Made by a program: the position numbers and the translations under genes. From Pseudomonadota bacterium (GTDB lineage Bacteria > Pseudomonadota > Gammaproteobacteria > Acidiferrobacterales > UBA6901): a stretch of DNA of 58,025 bases. Below, one piece after another: positions 34,933 to 43,028 of this stretch. Every line of letters starts with the position of its first letter. The stretch's first letter is position 1. The DNA lies in contig JAJYCY010000001.1 in the NCBI GenBank assembly GCA_021778035.1, positions 22,530 to 80,554 on the forward strand, read 5' to 3'. Below the pieces are notes generated by a model. It had not been told where the DNA came from. It did not search any database and saw nothing but the letters and a program-made list of their open reading frames with translations.

Positions 34933-36366
34933 TCAGGAATCGCTCAGCCTGGCTGTATGCCCGGGTGCCTGGCCGGGCTGTGGTAGCGGAAACACCTTGC
35001 CAGGATTGAGAATTCCCGCCGGGTCGAACTCGGCCCTGATGCGCTGCATCAGGGCCAGTGTTGCCGGATCAATGGCGCGATCCAGGTAGTCGCGCTTCTC
35101 TCTGCCGATCCCGTGTTCCCCCGACAGCGTGCCGCCCAGGGCAAGCACCAGATCGAATACCGCACTGACCGCAGGCTGTGCACTCTGCGCCTGTTGCGGA
35201 TCCTGGGAGTCATATAGCAGGTTGACGTGTATGTTGCCATTTCCGGCATGCCCGAAATTGACGATGGGAATGCCGAAGCGGCGGCTCACTTCCCCGAGCC
35301 CGTCGATCAGATCCGCGATGCGAGAAACCGGAACAACGATATCCTCGTTGAGCTTGTTGGGCGCGATAGTACGCAGCGCCGGGGAGAGTGCTTTGCGCGC
35401 TGCCCAGAGTTCACGGACCTCGTCAGCGGAATGGGCCACCTTCGTTTCCAGCAGGCCGGTGCCTTTCATGGTTTCTGTGACCGCAGACAGCATTGCATCC
35501 ATCGCGGCTTCGGGCCCGTCCACTTCTACCATCAGCAGTGCGCCGGTGCCCGATGCAAGCTTCACACGTCCGTAGGTGCGGATAATGTCCACAGCCGCGC
35601 TGTCCATCATTTCAAGTGCGCAGGGAGTAACCGGTTGAGACATGATCCGGGCTACGGCAGCTGCCGCATCGCTCACCCGGGCATAGGTAGCCTGCAGCGT
35701 ACGCCTGCTTTCCGGAATGGGGGTAAGTTTCAGTATGGCTTCGGTAATCACGGCAAGCGTCCCTTCCGAGCCGATCAGCAGCCGGGTAAGGTCGTAGCCG
35801 ACAGCGCCCTTGCTGGTGTAACTGCCGGTGCGGATCTCCTCGCCGCCGCCGGTTACGGCCCGCAGTCCGAGCACATTCTCCCGCGTGGCGCCGTATTTGA
35901 CGGCGCGCGGTCCGCCGGCGTTCAGGGCCAGATTCCCGCCGATTGTGCAGAACGCGGCACTCGTAGGGTCGGGTGGCCAGAAGAATCCGCATTTTCCGGC
36001 GGCATCCTGGACGGCCTGATTGGTCGTGCCGGGTTCGGCAGTTATCGCACGGTTGGCTGGATCGACACCTGTAATCCGGTTCATGCGCTCGAAAGCGAGT
36101 ACGACCCCGGCTCGCAGCGGGATGGATCCGCCGCTGGTGCCGGTTCCGCGGCCCCTGGCGGTGAGCGGCACCCCGTGTTCACCGCACAGGCGCACGATGC
36201 CCGCTACTTCCGCATGCGTCGTCGCGAATACCACGGCGTCGGGCGCAGAGTGCTTGCGGGAATTGTCGTATCCGTATACCCAGCTGTCGGCAGGGTCGGT
36301 AAGCACGTTCTGCGAACCGGCGAGCGTTCGCAGCGCCTGTACGAATTTAGGCGATAGACTGCTCAT
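34933..36366 (-). CDS. FAD-linked oxidase, GlcD / D-lactate dehydrogenase family
   Basis: A flavoprotein of the VAO family (477 aa). The FAD-binding domain occupies the first half: PLTARGRGTGTSGGSIPLRAGVVLAF, TIGGNLALNAGGPRAVKYG, then VGYDLTRLLIGSEGTLAVI. The C-terminal cap has IPIVNFGHAGNGNIHVNLL and GTLSGEHGIGREKRDYL, the metal/substrate site of glycolate and D-lactate dehydrogenases. GlcE and GlcF partners are not next to it, so a single-subunit D-lactate or D-2-hydroxyacid dehydrogenase is as likely as GlcD. Length is normal. Confidence 0.9.
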   Translation of the reverse strand: MSSLSPKFVQALRTLAGSQNVLTDPADSWVYGYDNSRKHSAPDAVVFATTHAEVAGIVRLCGEHGVPLTARGRGTGTSGGSIPLRAGVVLAFERMNRITGVDPANRAITAEPGTTNQAVQDAAGKCGFFWPPDPTSAAFCTIGGNLALNAGGPRAVKYGATRENVLGLRAVTGGGEEIRTGSYTSKGAVGYDLTRLLIGSEGTLAVITEAILKLTPIPESRRTLQATYARVSDAAAAVARIMSQPVTPCALEMMDSAAVDIIRTYGRVKLASGTGALLMVEVDGPEAAMDAMLSAVTETMKGTGLLETKVAHSADEVRELWAARKALSPALRTIAPNKLNEDIVVPVSRIADLIDGLGEVSRRFGIPIVNFGHAGNGNIHVNLLYDSQDPQQAQSAQPAVSAVFDLVLALGGTLSGEHGIGREKRDYLDRAIDPATLALMQRIRAEFDPAGILNPGKVFPLPQPGQAPGHTARLSDS

Positions 36367-36418
36367 TGATCTGATCCAGAGTGGACGGGCGCAGCAACGG
36401 AATGTGCCGTTCCGGAGT

Positions 36419-37027
36419 TCAGTCTACGTACTCGAACAGCTCGACCACGCGCGAAACCCCGCTGACATTTGCCGCCACGCTGGCAGCGAGTCCGGCTTCC
36501 TGCTTTGTGACCAGTCCCATCAGATAAACCGACGAGTCAGCGGTGATCACCTTGACGCGCGTCGGATCGAGTCCCTTGGTTGCAAGGAAGCGGGTTTTGA
36601 CCTCGGTTGTGATCCATGAATCCCGGGCCCGATCGGCAAGGGTGCTCAGGGGGGCGATCTCGATTTCGTTAACGATGCGCCGGATGCTGGGTATGGTCCT
36701 GATCTTGGATAGCACCAGGTCCCGCAGCTGCGTGGTAGGGGCCTGCCCCGTCAGCAGCACGATGCCATTGACTGATGTTACGCCGATGTGCACTGCATGC
36801 CTCAGCTGCGGATCGGTGTCGAGTATGCCGGTGGCCTTGAGTTCCACGGTGGTGTCATTGACCATCGAGCCAAGCGTACGGCGGTCGTGAGCGACGTCGG
36901 TGCCGGCAGCTGCTCCCGCGATGATCACGGGCACACATCCTTGAAGGATGCCCGCCATCAGCGCCACGGCGAAGATGCGCCGGGCCACCGGTGCAATACG
37001 CATGTGCGGTATCCTGGTGCGGTTCAT
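36419..37027 (-). CDS. dolP: BON-domain outer membrane lipoprotein DolP (YraP)
   Basis: A lipoprotein with two BON domains (202 aa from the ATG at 37027; an ATG at 37003 with AGGA upstream is an alternative). The lipobox is LQGC near residue 35. The BON domains are at about 70-135 (VELKATGILDTDPQLRHAVHIGVTSVNGIVLLTGQAP) and 145-200 (TTEVKTRFLATKGLDPTRVKVITADSSVYLMGLV). DolP binds anionic lipid and supports BAM function at division sites. It follows diaA by five bases; in the usual order yraN, diaA and dolP are together. Confidence 0.93.
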   Translation of the reverse strand: MNRTRIPHMRIAPVARRIFAVALMAGILQGCVPVIIAGAAAGTDVAHDRRTLGSMVNDTTVELKATGILDTDPQLRHAVHIGVTSVNGIVLLTGQAPTTQLRDLVLSKIRTIPSIRRIVNEIEIAPLSTLADRARDSWITTEVKTRFLATKGLDPTRVKVITADSSVYLMGLVTKQEAGLAASVAANVSGVSRVVELFEYVD

Positions 37028-37032
37028 CATGC

Positions 37033-37629
37033 CTACCCTTGTCCGAGCAGCTGGTAGTCTATCAGTTCGCTCAGGCAATGTACTGCCAGCACATGGATTT
37101 CCCGGATCCTGGCGGTTGATTCCCCGGGTACCTGAATGTTGATGTCATCGTGCGACAGGGCGGTAGCGAGTTCACCGCCATCGCGTCCGTTGAGTGCGAT
37201 GCACCGAATGCCCCGCGCGTGTGCCGCATCGACCGCACGGGTCAGGTTCGCGGAATTTCCGGTTGTCGAAAACATCACCAGGATGTCTTCGGACTGTCCC
37301 AAAGACATGATCTGGCGCGCAAACACCTCAGTGAACTGGTGATCGTTGGCGATTGCAGTCAATGTGGTGCAGTCCGCCGTGAGCGCTATGGCAGGCAGGC
37401 CGGGGCGCTCGTGCGTGTACCGGTTCAGAAGGTGCGAGGAAAAGAGCTGCGCGCAGGTTGCTGAACCGCCATTGCCGCAAAGAAGGATCTTCCGGCCCGA
37501 TACCAGGGCTCGTACCATCATTTCCGCTGCCGAGACAATCGATGGTGCGAGCGGTTCGAGGCAGCGTTCGACCATCGTTGAATGAAGCGTGAACGCTGTC
37601 CGTACGCGGCCGACAAGATCACCGCGCAC
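37033..37629 (-). CDS. diaA: SIS-domain protein DiaA (DnaA initiator-associating, GmhA-like)
   Basis: A sugar-isomerase-fold protein (198 aa). In E. coli DiaA promotes DnaA assembly at oriC, while the related GmhA makes heptose phosphate; gene context (lpoA-diaA-dolP) favours DiaA. The motif LLCGNGGSATCAQLFSSHLLNRY and the later FSTTGNSANLTRAVDAAHARG are the SIS signatures. The GTG at 37629 is preferred because DLVGRVRTAFTLHS is the family opening and GGGGCAGG precedes it; an ATG at 37686 would add residues unlike the family. Confidence 0.88.
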   Translation of the reverse strand: MRGDLVGRVRTAFTLHSTMVERCLEPLAPSIVSAAEMMVRALVSGRKILLCGNGGSATCAQLFSSHLLNRYTHERPGLPAIALTADCTTLTAIANDHQFTEVFARQIMSLGQSEDILVMFSTTGNSANLTRAVDAAHARGIRCIALNGRDGGELATALSHDDINIQVPGESTARIREIHVLAVHCLSELIDYQLLGQG

Positions 37630-37788
37630 CACGGTGCTGCCTGCCCCGGATCCGGCAACCAGGCGATCCCCGCCTGCCTGCTTCATGGAATGCGCCGGGC
37701 GCAAACCCGCAGAGTAGCCGACGCCGGTCTGGCAGACCAATCATCGCCTGGGTGGGACCGGCAGTTCCGGGCAGATCCGGTCATGCGT

Positions 37789-39738
37789 TCACTGCGTGGC
37801 CACGGGTGGCGCACTGATTCCGGATCCATCGTCAAGTGCGAACTGGCCCTTGTAATCGAGAAAAGTGTCGAGCAGCACAGGCACGCCCTTCTGGAACTGC
37901 GCCCAGAGAAGTTCGCGGTGGAAGCGTCCATGCGGACCGACGCTGAGGCTGCTGGTGATGCCGTCGAAATGCACGCCAGGCTCGGTGCTGAGCCGGTTCA
38001 GCTGCGGAATGACTGCATAGGCGTCGACTCCGAGCGCGTACAGCCGGTCAAGAGCGGTATGTGCATATTTCCAGCCGCCCGGCTGCAGCTTGTCACGCAG
38101 TGCCTCGATACTGCCATCGCGGATGAGCATCCACGGCATGTCCCCGAACATGATTCCATCAAGATCGGTATCCTGCGTCGGATCAAGGTGTCCGGAAAAG
38201 ATGTGTGAGGTCGCATACACCGGAATACGCATGGCATGGTAGTAGTTGATCTGCGGCTTTATGAGGCGTCCGTTCCGGGCATCGGCTTCGAGAAAGATCA
38301 TGTCGATGTCTTTTCGTGGCCGTGGTTCGAATTTCAGCTTTATTCCGAGAAGGGTTTCGAGCCGCCTATCCCTCTCATCGCTCTGGGTGATGTTGAGCAG
38401 CTGCTTGACCGGCTGCGAATAATCACCGCGTCCCGGCTGATAGGCAACCGAAGTCAGCACGATGCCGCCAAGCCGCTGCCAGGCACTGGTGAAGCCGTTT
38501 GCTATGCGTTGTCCCCATGCAGTGTCCGGGTAAAGGATGGCGGCACGTCGATGCCCGTCGAGGTACGCGCGTTCTGCCACCTGCCTCGCCTCCTGTTCCA
38601 GCGGCAGACCAAACTGGAATACGTCGAGTGACGGGTCGATTGACTGGCTGGTGCGGCTGAGCAGCAGAGTCGGAACCCGCAGGTCGTTAGCCGCAACGAG
38701 GTCCTTGACGGCATCATGTCCGAGGGGACCAACCACCATCTGGGCGCCCTGGGCCACCGCCTCATCGTAGAAATGTGTTATCTGGGCGGGATCCGTGCCG
38801 GTGTCATAGACTGTGACCTGCGGCTTGCCGGGATCGGTATTTGCCGCATCCATCGCCATGAAGCCGTCGCGCACCGCATCCGCCTGCATTGAAAATTCCG
38901 ATGTCAGCGGGAGCAGCAGTGCGATCCGGTGAATGCGACCGATGATGCCCGGAACCGGATTTGCCAGTGACTTGATGAAGTTGCTGGTTGCCGGGTGGTC
39001 CGGATGCGATTTGCGCCATGCACTGACGGCTACGGCAACCTGATTGGGGTCGCCCGAGTTGTTGGCGACGGTGATCGCAAGCTGGAGCCATCCGGTCAGC
39101 ACCGGGTTGCGCGCCTGGCGCAGTGCCTGTTCGAGGCTGTTCCGGCTCAGTGTCTGAAGGATGTGCCACAGCTGTATCTGGTTCGCGGTAATGTCGCGAT
39201 TGCTCACGATGAACTGCTCGCGCGCGATCAGATCGTTTACCGCGCTGATCGGATGGTCCACCTTCAGATCGGCCCGCGCCCGCGCCTGCAGGATTTCCGC
39301 CTGCAGGGACGGGCTCAGGTTCTGCATACGCGCGGCGCGGCTGAGCAGCTCGATGGATCGCCTCGGGCGTCCCTCGAGGGACGCAATGCGTGCTGCCAGG
39401 ATGCGTTTACGCGCCTGAAAGGACGGAGCCAAACCGGTGGTGGTTATGGATCTGATCTGCTGCCTTGCCTCACGTACCTGTCCGGCTTTGACCAGCGCAT
39501 CCACGGCGCGAAGCTGGAGGCGCTGTCGGAGCGGGACTGCAGCCTGCCTGGCCAGTTCCTCGTAGTCGTGCGCGGCAATGACAAATTCTCCGGCTTTTTC
39601 GGCACGCAGCGCAGAAGCCATGGTCGCGCTAGGTACTATGGGCTGGAGGGGCCCCTGGGTCTGGCAGCCCTGGAGTGCAGTCAGGCTTGCGAGAACGAAC
39701 AGGGTGGCCCGGACACGGGCAGTAAAAATCGGTTTCAT
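37789..39738 (-). CDS. lpoA: Penicillin-binding protein activator LpoA
   Basis: An outer membrane lipoprotein (649 aa) that reaches through the periplasm to activate PBP1A. The lipobox is ALQGC near residue 24. An N-terminal TPR-like helical domain spans about 30-260, followed by a periplasmic-binding-protein-like domain (HRIALLLPLTSEFSMQADAVRDGFMAM, VVGPLGHDAVKDLV, DGHRRAAILYPDTAWGQRIANGF). ATG at 39738 gives the signal peptide directly. It is divergent from rsmI with 51 bases between. Length is close to the family's usual 600-690. Confidence 0.92.
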   Translation of the reverse strand: MKPIFTARVRATLFVLASLTALQGCQTQGPLQPIVPSATMASALRAEKAGEFVIAAHDYEELARQAAVPLRQRLQLRAVDALVKAGQVREARQQIRSITTTGLAPSFQARKRILAARIASLEGRPRRSIELLSRAARMQNLSPSLQAEILQARARADLKVDHPISAVNDLIAREQFIVSNRDITANQIQLWHILQTLSRNSLEQALRQARNPVLTGWLQLAITVANNSGDPNQVAVAVSAWRKSHPDHPATSNFIKSLANPVPGIIGRIHRIALLLPLTSEFSMQADAVRDGFMAMDAANTDPGKPQVTVYDTGTDPAQITHFYDEAVAQGAQMVVGPLGHDAVKDLVAANDLRVPTLLLSRTSQSIDPSLDVFQFGLPLEQEARQVAERAYLDGHRRAAILYPDTAWGQRIANGFTSAWQRLGGIVLTSVAYQPGRGDYSQPVKQLLNITQSDERDRRLETLLGIKLKFEPRPRKDIDMIFLEADARNGRLIKPQINYYHAMRIPVYATSHIFSGHLDPTQDTDLDGIMFGDMPWMLIRDGSIEALRDKLQPGGWKYAHTALDRLYALGVDAYAVIPQLNRLSTEPGVHFDGITSSLSVGPHGRFHRELLWAQFQKGVPVLLDTFLDYKGQFALDDGSGISAPPVATQ

Positions 39739-39789
39739 TCCGGGGCGTCGTATAAACTGTGGCGACAGTATCTTAAAGTGGAGGCGCAT

Positions 39790-40656
39790 GTGTCAAACAA
39801 ACCCGGAACGCTCTACGTGGTGGCGACACCCATCGGCAACCTGGAAGACATGTCGCCTCGCGCCGTCCGGGTGCTGTCCGAGGCTGACCTGATCGCTGCC
39901 GAGGATACCCGCCACAGCGGCACGTTGCTGCGGCATTTTGGCATCGGACGGCCCGTTGTCGCAGTGCATGAGCATAATGAACGGGAAATGCTGCACCAGC
40001 TGCTCGCTCGCCTGGGCGAAGGACAGAGCATTGCGCTGATCAGTGACGCGGGCACACCCCTGGTCAGCGACCCGGGTTTCAGCCTGGTGCATGCGGCGCG
40101 CTTGGCGGATATCCCGGTTGTCCCGGTACCGGGTCCCTGCGCTGCCATCGCCGCGTTGTCCGTATCCGGTCTTCCTTCAGACCGCTTCGTTTTCGAGGGG
40201 TTCCCGCCGGCAAAGACTGCCGCAAGGCGTGCAAGGTTCGAGAACCTGCGCACCGAACCCCGAACCCTCATTTTCTACGAATCGGCACACCGGATTGCCG
40301 AATCCCTGGATGACATGGCATCCGTTTTCGGGAGAGACCGGCCGTCAATGCTTGCGCGGGAAATCACAAAGCAGTTCGAGACGCTGCACGATGCACCGCT
40401 GGGTGAGCTGGCAGACTGGGTCAGGACAGATGCGAACCAGCAGCGCGGCGAAATGGTGGTTCTGGTTCAAGGGCTGCCCCTGGCCGCCGGCCGTGAGGTA
40501 GACGCTGCGGCCGACAGGACCATGCGGGTACTCATCGGAGCGCTGCCCCTGAAGCAGGCCGCCTTGCTGGCGGCACGGATCACAGGGGTGAAAAAAAGTC
40601 TGCTCTACGCGCACGGGCTCCGTCTGGCTGGCCACCAGCCGGCTGGCGAGGAATGA
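39790..40656 (+). CDS. rsmI: 16S rRNA (cytidine-2'-O)-methyltransferase RsmI
   Basis: Methylates the 2'-OH of C1402 in 16S rRNA using S-adenosylmethionine (288 aa). It belongs to the tetrapyrrole methylase fold: TLYVVATPIGNLEDMSPRAV, AAEDTRHSGTLL, ISDAGTPLVSDPGF, VPGPCAAIAALSVSGLPSD and IFYESAHRIAESLDDM are all conserved. The GTG at 39790 is chosen because GGAGG stands five bases upstream. It is followed by rnpB and the division cluster, as in Pseudomonas. Confidence 0.96.
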   Translation: MSNKPGTLYVVATPIGNLEDMSPRAVRVLSEADLIAAEDTRHSGTLLRHFGIGRPVVAVHEHNEREMLHQLLARLGEGQSIALISDAGTPLVSDPGFSLVHAARLADIPVVPVPGPCAAIAALSVSGLPSDRFVFEGFPPAKTAARRARFENLRTEPRTLIFYESAHRIAESLDDMASVFGRDRPSMLAREITKQFETLHDAPLGELADWVRTDANQQRGEMVVLVQGLPLAAGREVDAAADRTMRVLIGALPLKQAALLAARITGVKKSLLYAHGLRLAGHQPAGEE

Positions 40657-40702
40657 ATGAACTATAAAGCCGCGTCTGCGCTCATACCGGGCTGTTTAGG
40701 TG

Positions 40703-40708
40703 TATAAT
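40703..40708 (+). promoter_or_regulatory. TATAAT -10 element of rnpB
   Basis: A perfect consensus TATAAT lies at 40703-40708, seven bases before the expected 5' end of the RNase P RNA. No good -35 is seen 16-18 bases upstream. Placement and sequence fit the rnpB promoter. Confidence 0.6.
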
Positions 40709-40714
40709 TGCCCG

Positions 40715-41070
40715 CGGAGTCGGCCAGACAGCCGCTGTATGCGAATGCAGAGGAAAGTCCGGGCTCCACAGGACAGGGTGCCAGGTAACGCCTGGGGGGC
40801 GCAAGCTCACGGAAAGTGCCACAGAAAACATACCGCCTAAGCGTTTCCGGCAAGTCCGGCAGCGCCGGCAAGGGTGAAATGGTGCGGTAAGAGCGCACCG
40901 CGCGGGTGGTAACATCCGTGGCAGGGAAAACCCCACCCGGAGCAAGACCGAATAGGGGAACCATGGTGTGGTCCGCACCGTTCCCGGGTAGGTCGCTTGA
41001 GACACGTGGTGACACGTGCCCCAGAGGAATGGCTGTCCACGACAGAACCCGGCTTATCGGCCGGCTCCAC
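40715..41070 (+). ncRNA. rnpB: RNase P RNA (M1 RNA), bacterial class A
   Basis: The catalytic RNA that trims the 5' leader of tRNA precursors. Recognised by the conserved blocks GAGGAAAGTCCGGGCTCC (40750-40767), a middle AGGGTGAAATGGTGCGG region and the late AGACCGAATAGGGGAAC... GGTAGGTCGCTTGAGAC. The 5' GGAGTCGGCC pairs with the 3' GGCCGGCTCC as helix P1. About 356 bases, class A length. It lies between rsmI and mraZ, the usual gammaproteobacterial location, and ends at a T-run. Confidence 0.95.
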
Positions 41071-41076
41071 TTTTTT
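41060..41076 (+). terminator. T-run ending rnpB
   Basis: The 3' strand of the P1 helix is followed by CAC and six T at 41071-41076. This probably works as the terminator of the RNase P RNA, with P1 as part of the stem. Confidence 0.5.
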
Positions 41077-41259
41077 ACATTAAGTTCAGCGCCTAAATTT
41101 CTGTATTTCTAGCTATTTAATCTCGTGTTGTGACCGACTTTCAGCCGTCCGGCGGTGGGAAATCACCGCCAGATGGCATTTTGCTGCCATTGCCTAGGTC
41201 CCCCATCCCTAACTTCCTGTCAGAAAAAGGAGAAATTGCCGCTGCGCTGCGCATTTTTC
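41077..41259. other. rnpB-mraZ spacer with tandem hairpins
   Basis: No gene is visible. Two hairpins stand next to each other: GGCGGTG (41151-41157) with CACCGCC (41164-41170), and ATGGCA (41173-41178) with TGCCAT (41185-41190), loops of six bases each. The flanks are richer in A and T than the rest of the window. The mraZ promoter begins at 41260. Confidence 0.5.
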
Positions 41260-41298
41260 TTGACACTGATTGCGCGTGCTTACTATAGTGAGTGTCAA
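41260..41298 (+). promoter_or_regulatory. mraZ/dcw promoter with an 8-bp dyad
   Basis: TTGACA at 41260-41265 and TATAGT at 41284-41289 are separated by 18 bases, a strong sigma-70 promoter. TTGACACT (41260-41267) and AGTGTCAA (41291-41298) are exact inverted repeats that cover the -35 and the start region. This is the expected main promoter of the whole division and cell wall cluster. Confidence 0.7.
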
Positions 41299-41301
41299 TT
41301 T

Positions 41302-41327
41302 GTGGGAAAAAGTGGATAATTGTGGAA
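41302..41327 (+). promoter_or_regulatory. MraZ operator: three GTGG repeats at 10-base spacing
   Basis: GTGGGA (41302-41307), GTGGAT (41312-41317) and GTGGAA (41322-41327) repeat with exactly 10-base periodicity, just downstream of the promoter. MraZ of E. coli binds such TGGGN direct repeats before its own operon and represses it. The second and third copies are degenerate (GGA instead of GGG). Autoregulation is therefore likely. Confidence 0.75.
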
Positions 41328-41357
41328 CAGTACTGCTGAAGAGGGAGATGTCCACGC

Positions 41358-41816
41358 ATGCTGCGCGGTCTCACTGAACTCAGTCTCGATAGCAAGGGCA
41401 GGCTGGTCATCCCGACCCGCTATCGGGATGCGCTGGACCGTCACTGCGAAGGGCATCTGGTGGTGACGATCGACATCGATCCCAGCTGCTTTCTTCTGCT
41501 CTATCCGCTGCCTGACTGGGAAGAGATCGAGCGCAAGCTCGTGAAACTGCCGAGTCTGAACGAGCTGACACGCCAGTTGCAGCGGCAGATGCTGGGCTAT
41601 GCCACCGAATGCGACATGGATGGCAGTGGCCGGATACTTCTGCCGCCACCGTTGCGGACGTTTGCCGGTCTGGAAAAGTCTATCGTCATGGCGGGACAGG
41701 GCAACAAATTCGAGATTTGGGATGCATCGAAATGGAACGCCCAGCGCGATGGGTGGGTGGCGGCCAGAGCCGCAGGCGGACCCCTGCCGCCTGAACTCGA
41801 ATCGCTGTCACTCTAG
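41358..41816 (+). CDS. mraZ: Transcriptional regulator MraZ
   Basis: An AbrB-like double-domain DNA-binding protein (152 aa) that represses the dcw operon. Each SpoVT/AbrB-like half is visible: residues 1-50 ([25 protein letters not shown]) and 78-125 ([40 protein letters not shown]). Length equals the family. The ATG at 41358 is taken, with GAGGGAG about 10 bases upstream; an out-of-frame ATG at 41348 is not used. First gene of the cluster and preceded by its own operator. Confidence 0.96.
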   Translation: MLRGLTELSLDSKGRLVIPTRYRDALDRHCEGHLVVTIDIDPSCFLLLYPLPDWEEIERKLVKLPSLNELTRQLQRQMLGYATECDMDGSGRILLPPPLRTFAGLEKSIVMAGQGNKFEIWDASKWNAQRDGWVAARAAGGPLPPELESLSL

Positions 41817-41824
41817 GTGGAAAC

Positions 41825-42760
41825 GTGGATGAACGGCCTCACCACCCGGTTCTGCTCAAAGAGGCGCTGGAGGCGCTCGAGCTGCACCAGGGAGGCATAT
41901 ATGTTGACGGTACTTTCGGTCGCGGAGGGCATGCCCGGGGGATTCTGGAACGGATCGGGCCTCTGGGTCGCCTGTTAGCGCTGGATCGCGACCCGCAGGC
42001 TGTGGCGACGGCGCGCAGTCTGTTTGGGAATGACGCGCGCTTTGAGGTGGTACGGGGGCGGTACTCGATGATGGGGCAGGCGATAGCTGATCGCGGCTGG
42101 ACCGGGAAAGTCAACGGCATCTTGCTGGATCTCGGGGTATCGTCACCGCAGCTCGACGAGCCGGTCCGCGGCTTCAGCTTCCGTCATGATGGGCCACTCG
42201 ACATGCGCATGGATCCCGACCATGGCATCACCGCCCGGCAATGGCTCGCCAGTGCGCCGGAATCGGAGATATCGCGTGTGATTCGCGATCTCGGAGAGGA
42301 GCGGTTTGCGCGGCGTATCGCACGTGCGATCTGCGCAGAACGTGTCCGGCAGCCTATAGAAACCACGGTCCACCTCGCGCGCATCGTTGCAGACGCGGTG
42401 CGGACGCGTGAACCGGGACAGGATCCTGCCACGCGCACCTTTCAGGCCATACGTCTGCACGTGAACGGCGAACTCGATGAACTCCGCGCGGTGCTGCCGC
42501 AGACGGTCGAGGCAATGGCGCCGGGTGGCCGCCTCGTTGTCATCAGCTTCCATTCGCTCGAGGAGCATATCGTCAAGGACTTCATGCGCACGGAGGCGAA
42601 AGGAGACCGATTCCCCCCGGATCTGCCGGTGCCTGCGGCAATGCTGACCCCGAGGCTCCGGAATGTCGGCCGGCCGGTTCGTCCGGGCGACGATGAGCTG
42701 GCGCGGAATCCGCGCGCCCGCAGTGCCGTGATGCGTGTCGCCGAGGTGCTTGGTGGATAG
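41825..42760 (+). CDS. rsmH: 16S rRNA (cytosine(1402)-N(4))-methyltransferase RsmH
   Basis: Methylates N4 of C1402 in 16S rRNA (311 aa), acting on the same base as RsmI whose gene is 1.2 kb upstream. Features are [32 protein letters not shown] for S-adenosylmethionine, [23 protein letters not shown] and [24 protein letters not shown] start at 41825. Its 3' end overlaps the ftsL start by eight bases. Confidence 0.96.
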   Translation: MDERPHHPVLLKEALEALELHQGGIYVDGTFGRGGHARGILERIGPLGRLLALDRDPQAVATARSLFGNDARFEVVRGRYSMMGQAIADRGWTGKVNGILLDLGVSSPQLDEPVRGFSFRHDGPLDMRMDPDHGITARQWLASAPESEISRVIRDLGEERFARRIARAICAERVRQPIETTVHLARIVADAVRTREPGQDPATRTFQAIRLHVNGELDELRAVLPQTVEAMAPGGRLVVISFHSLEEHIVKDFMRTEAKGDRFPPDLPVPAAMLTPRLRNVGRPVRPGDDELARNPRARSAVMRVAEVLGG

Positions 42761-43028
42761 GCGTCTTGCACTGCTGGTCGCTGCGGTGATGATTTCCGCG
42801 CTGGCGGTAGTGGATTTGCGGCAGCGCAACCGCATGGATTTTGTGGTGCTGCAGGCGCTGCGCCGGCAGCGCGAAAACCTGAATGTCGAGCGCGGAAAAC
42901 TGCTTCTCGAGGAAGGTGTCTGGTCGGAACACCGGCGCGTCGAGTTTCTGGCGCGCCGCGATCTCGGGATGAGTATGCCCAAGCCGGATCAGGTGGTCAT
43001 CGTGGACATCGACGGGGGACAGCGGTGA
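42753..43028 (+). CDS. ftsL: Cell division protein FtsL
   Basis: A small bitopic divisome protein (91 aa). After a short N-terminus a membrane helix ([18 protein letters not shown]) is followed by a periplasmic coiled coil ([24 protein letters not shown]) that pairs with FtsB and binds FtsQ. The GTG at 42753 (MDRRLALLV) is chosen, inside the rsmH stop; a further in-frame GTG at 42735 adds six residues. FtsB is elsewhere. Its stop overlaps the ftsI start. Confidence 0.92.
   Translation: MDRRLALLVAAVMISALAVVDLRQRNRMDFVVLQALRRQRENLNVERGKLLLEEGVWSEHRRVEFLARRDLGMSMPKPDQVVIVDIDGGQR

Noticed and set aside
35227-36357. 376-codon plus-strand frame antisense to the FAD oxidase
   Set aside because: Shadow of the oxidase gene; no fold signature.
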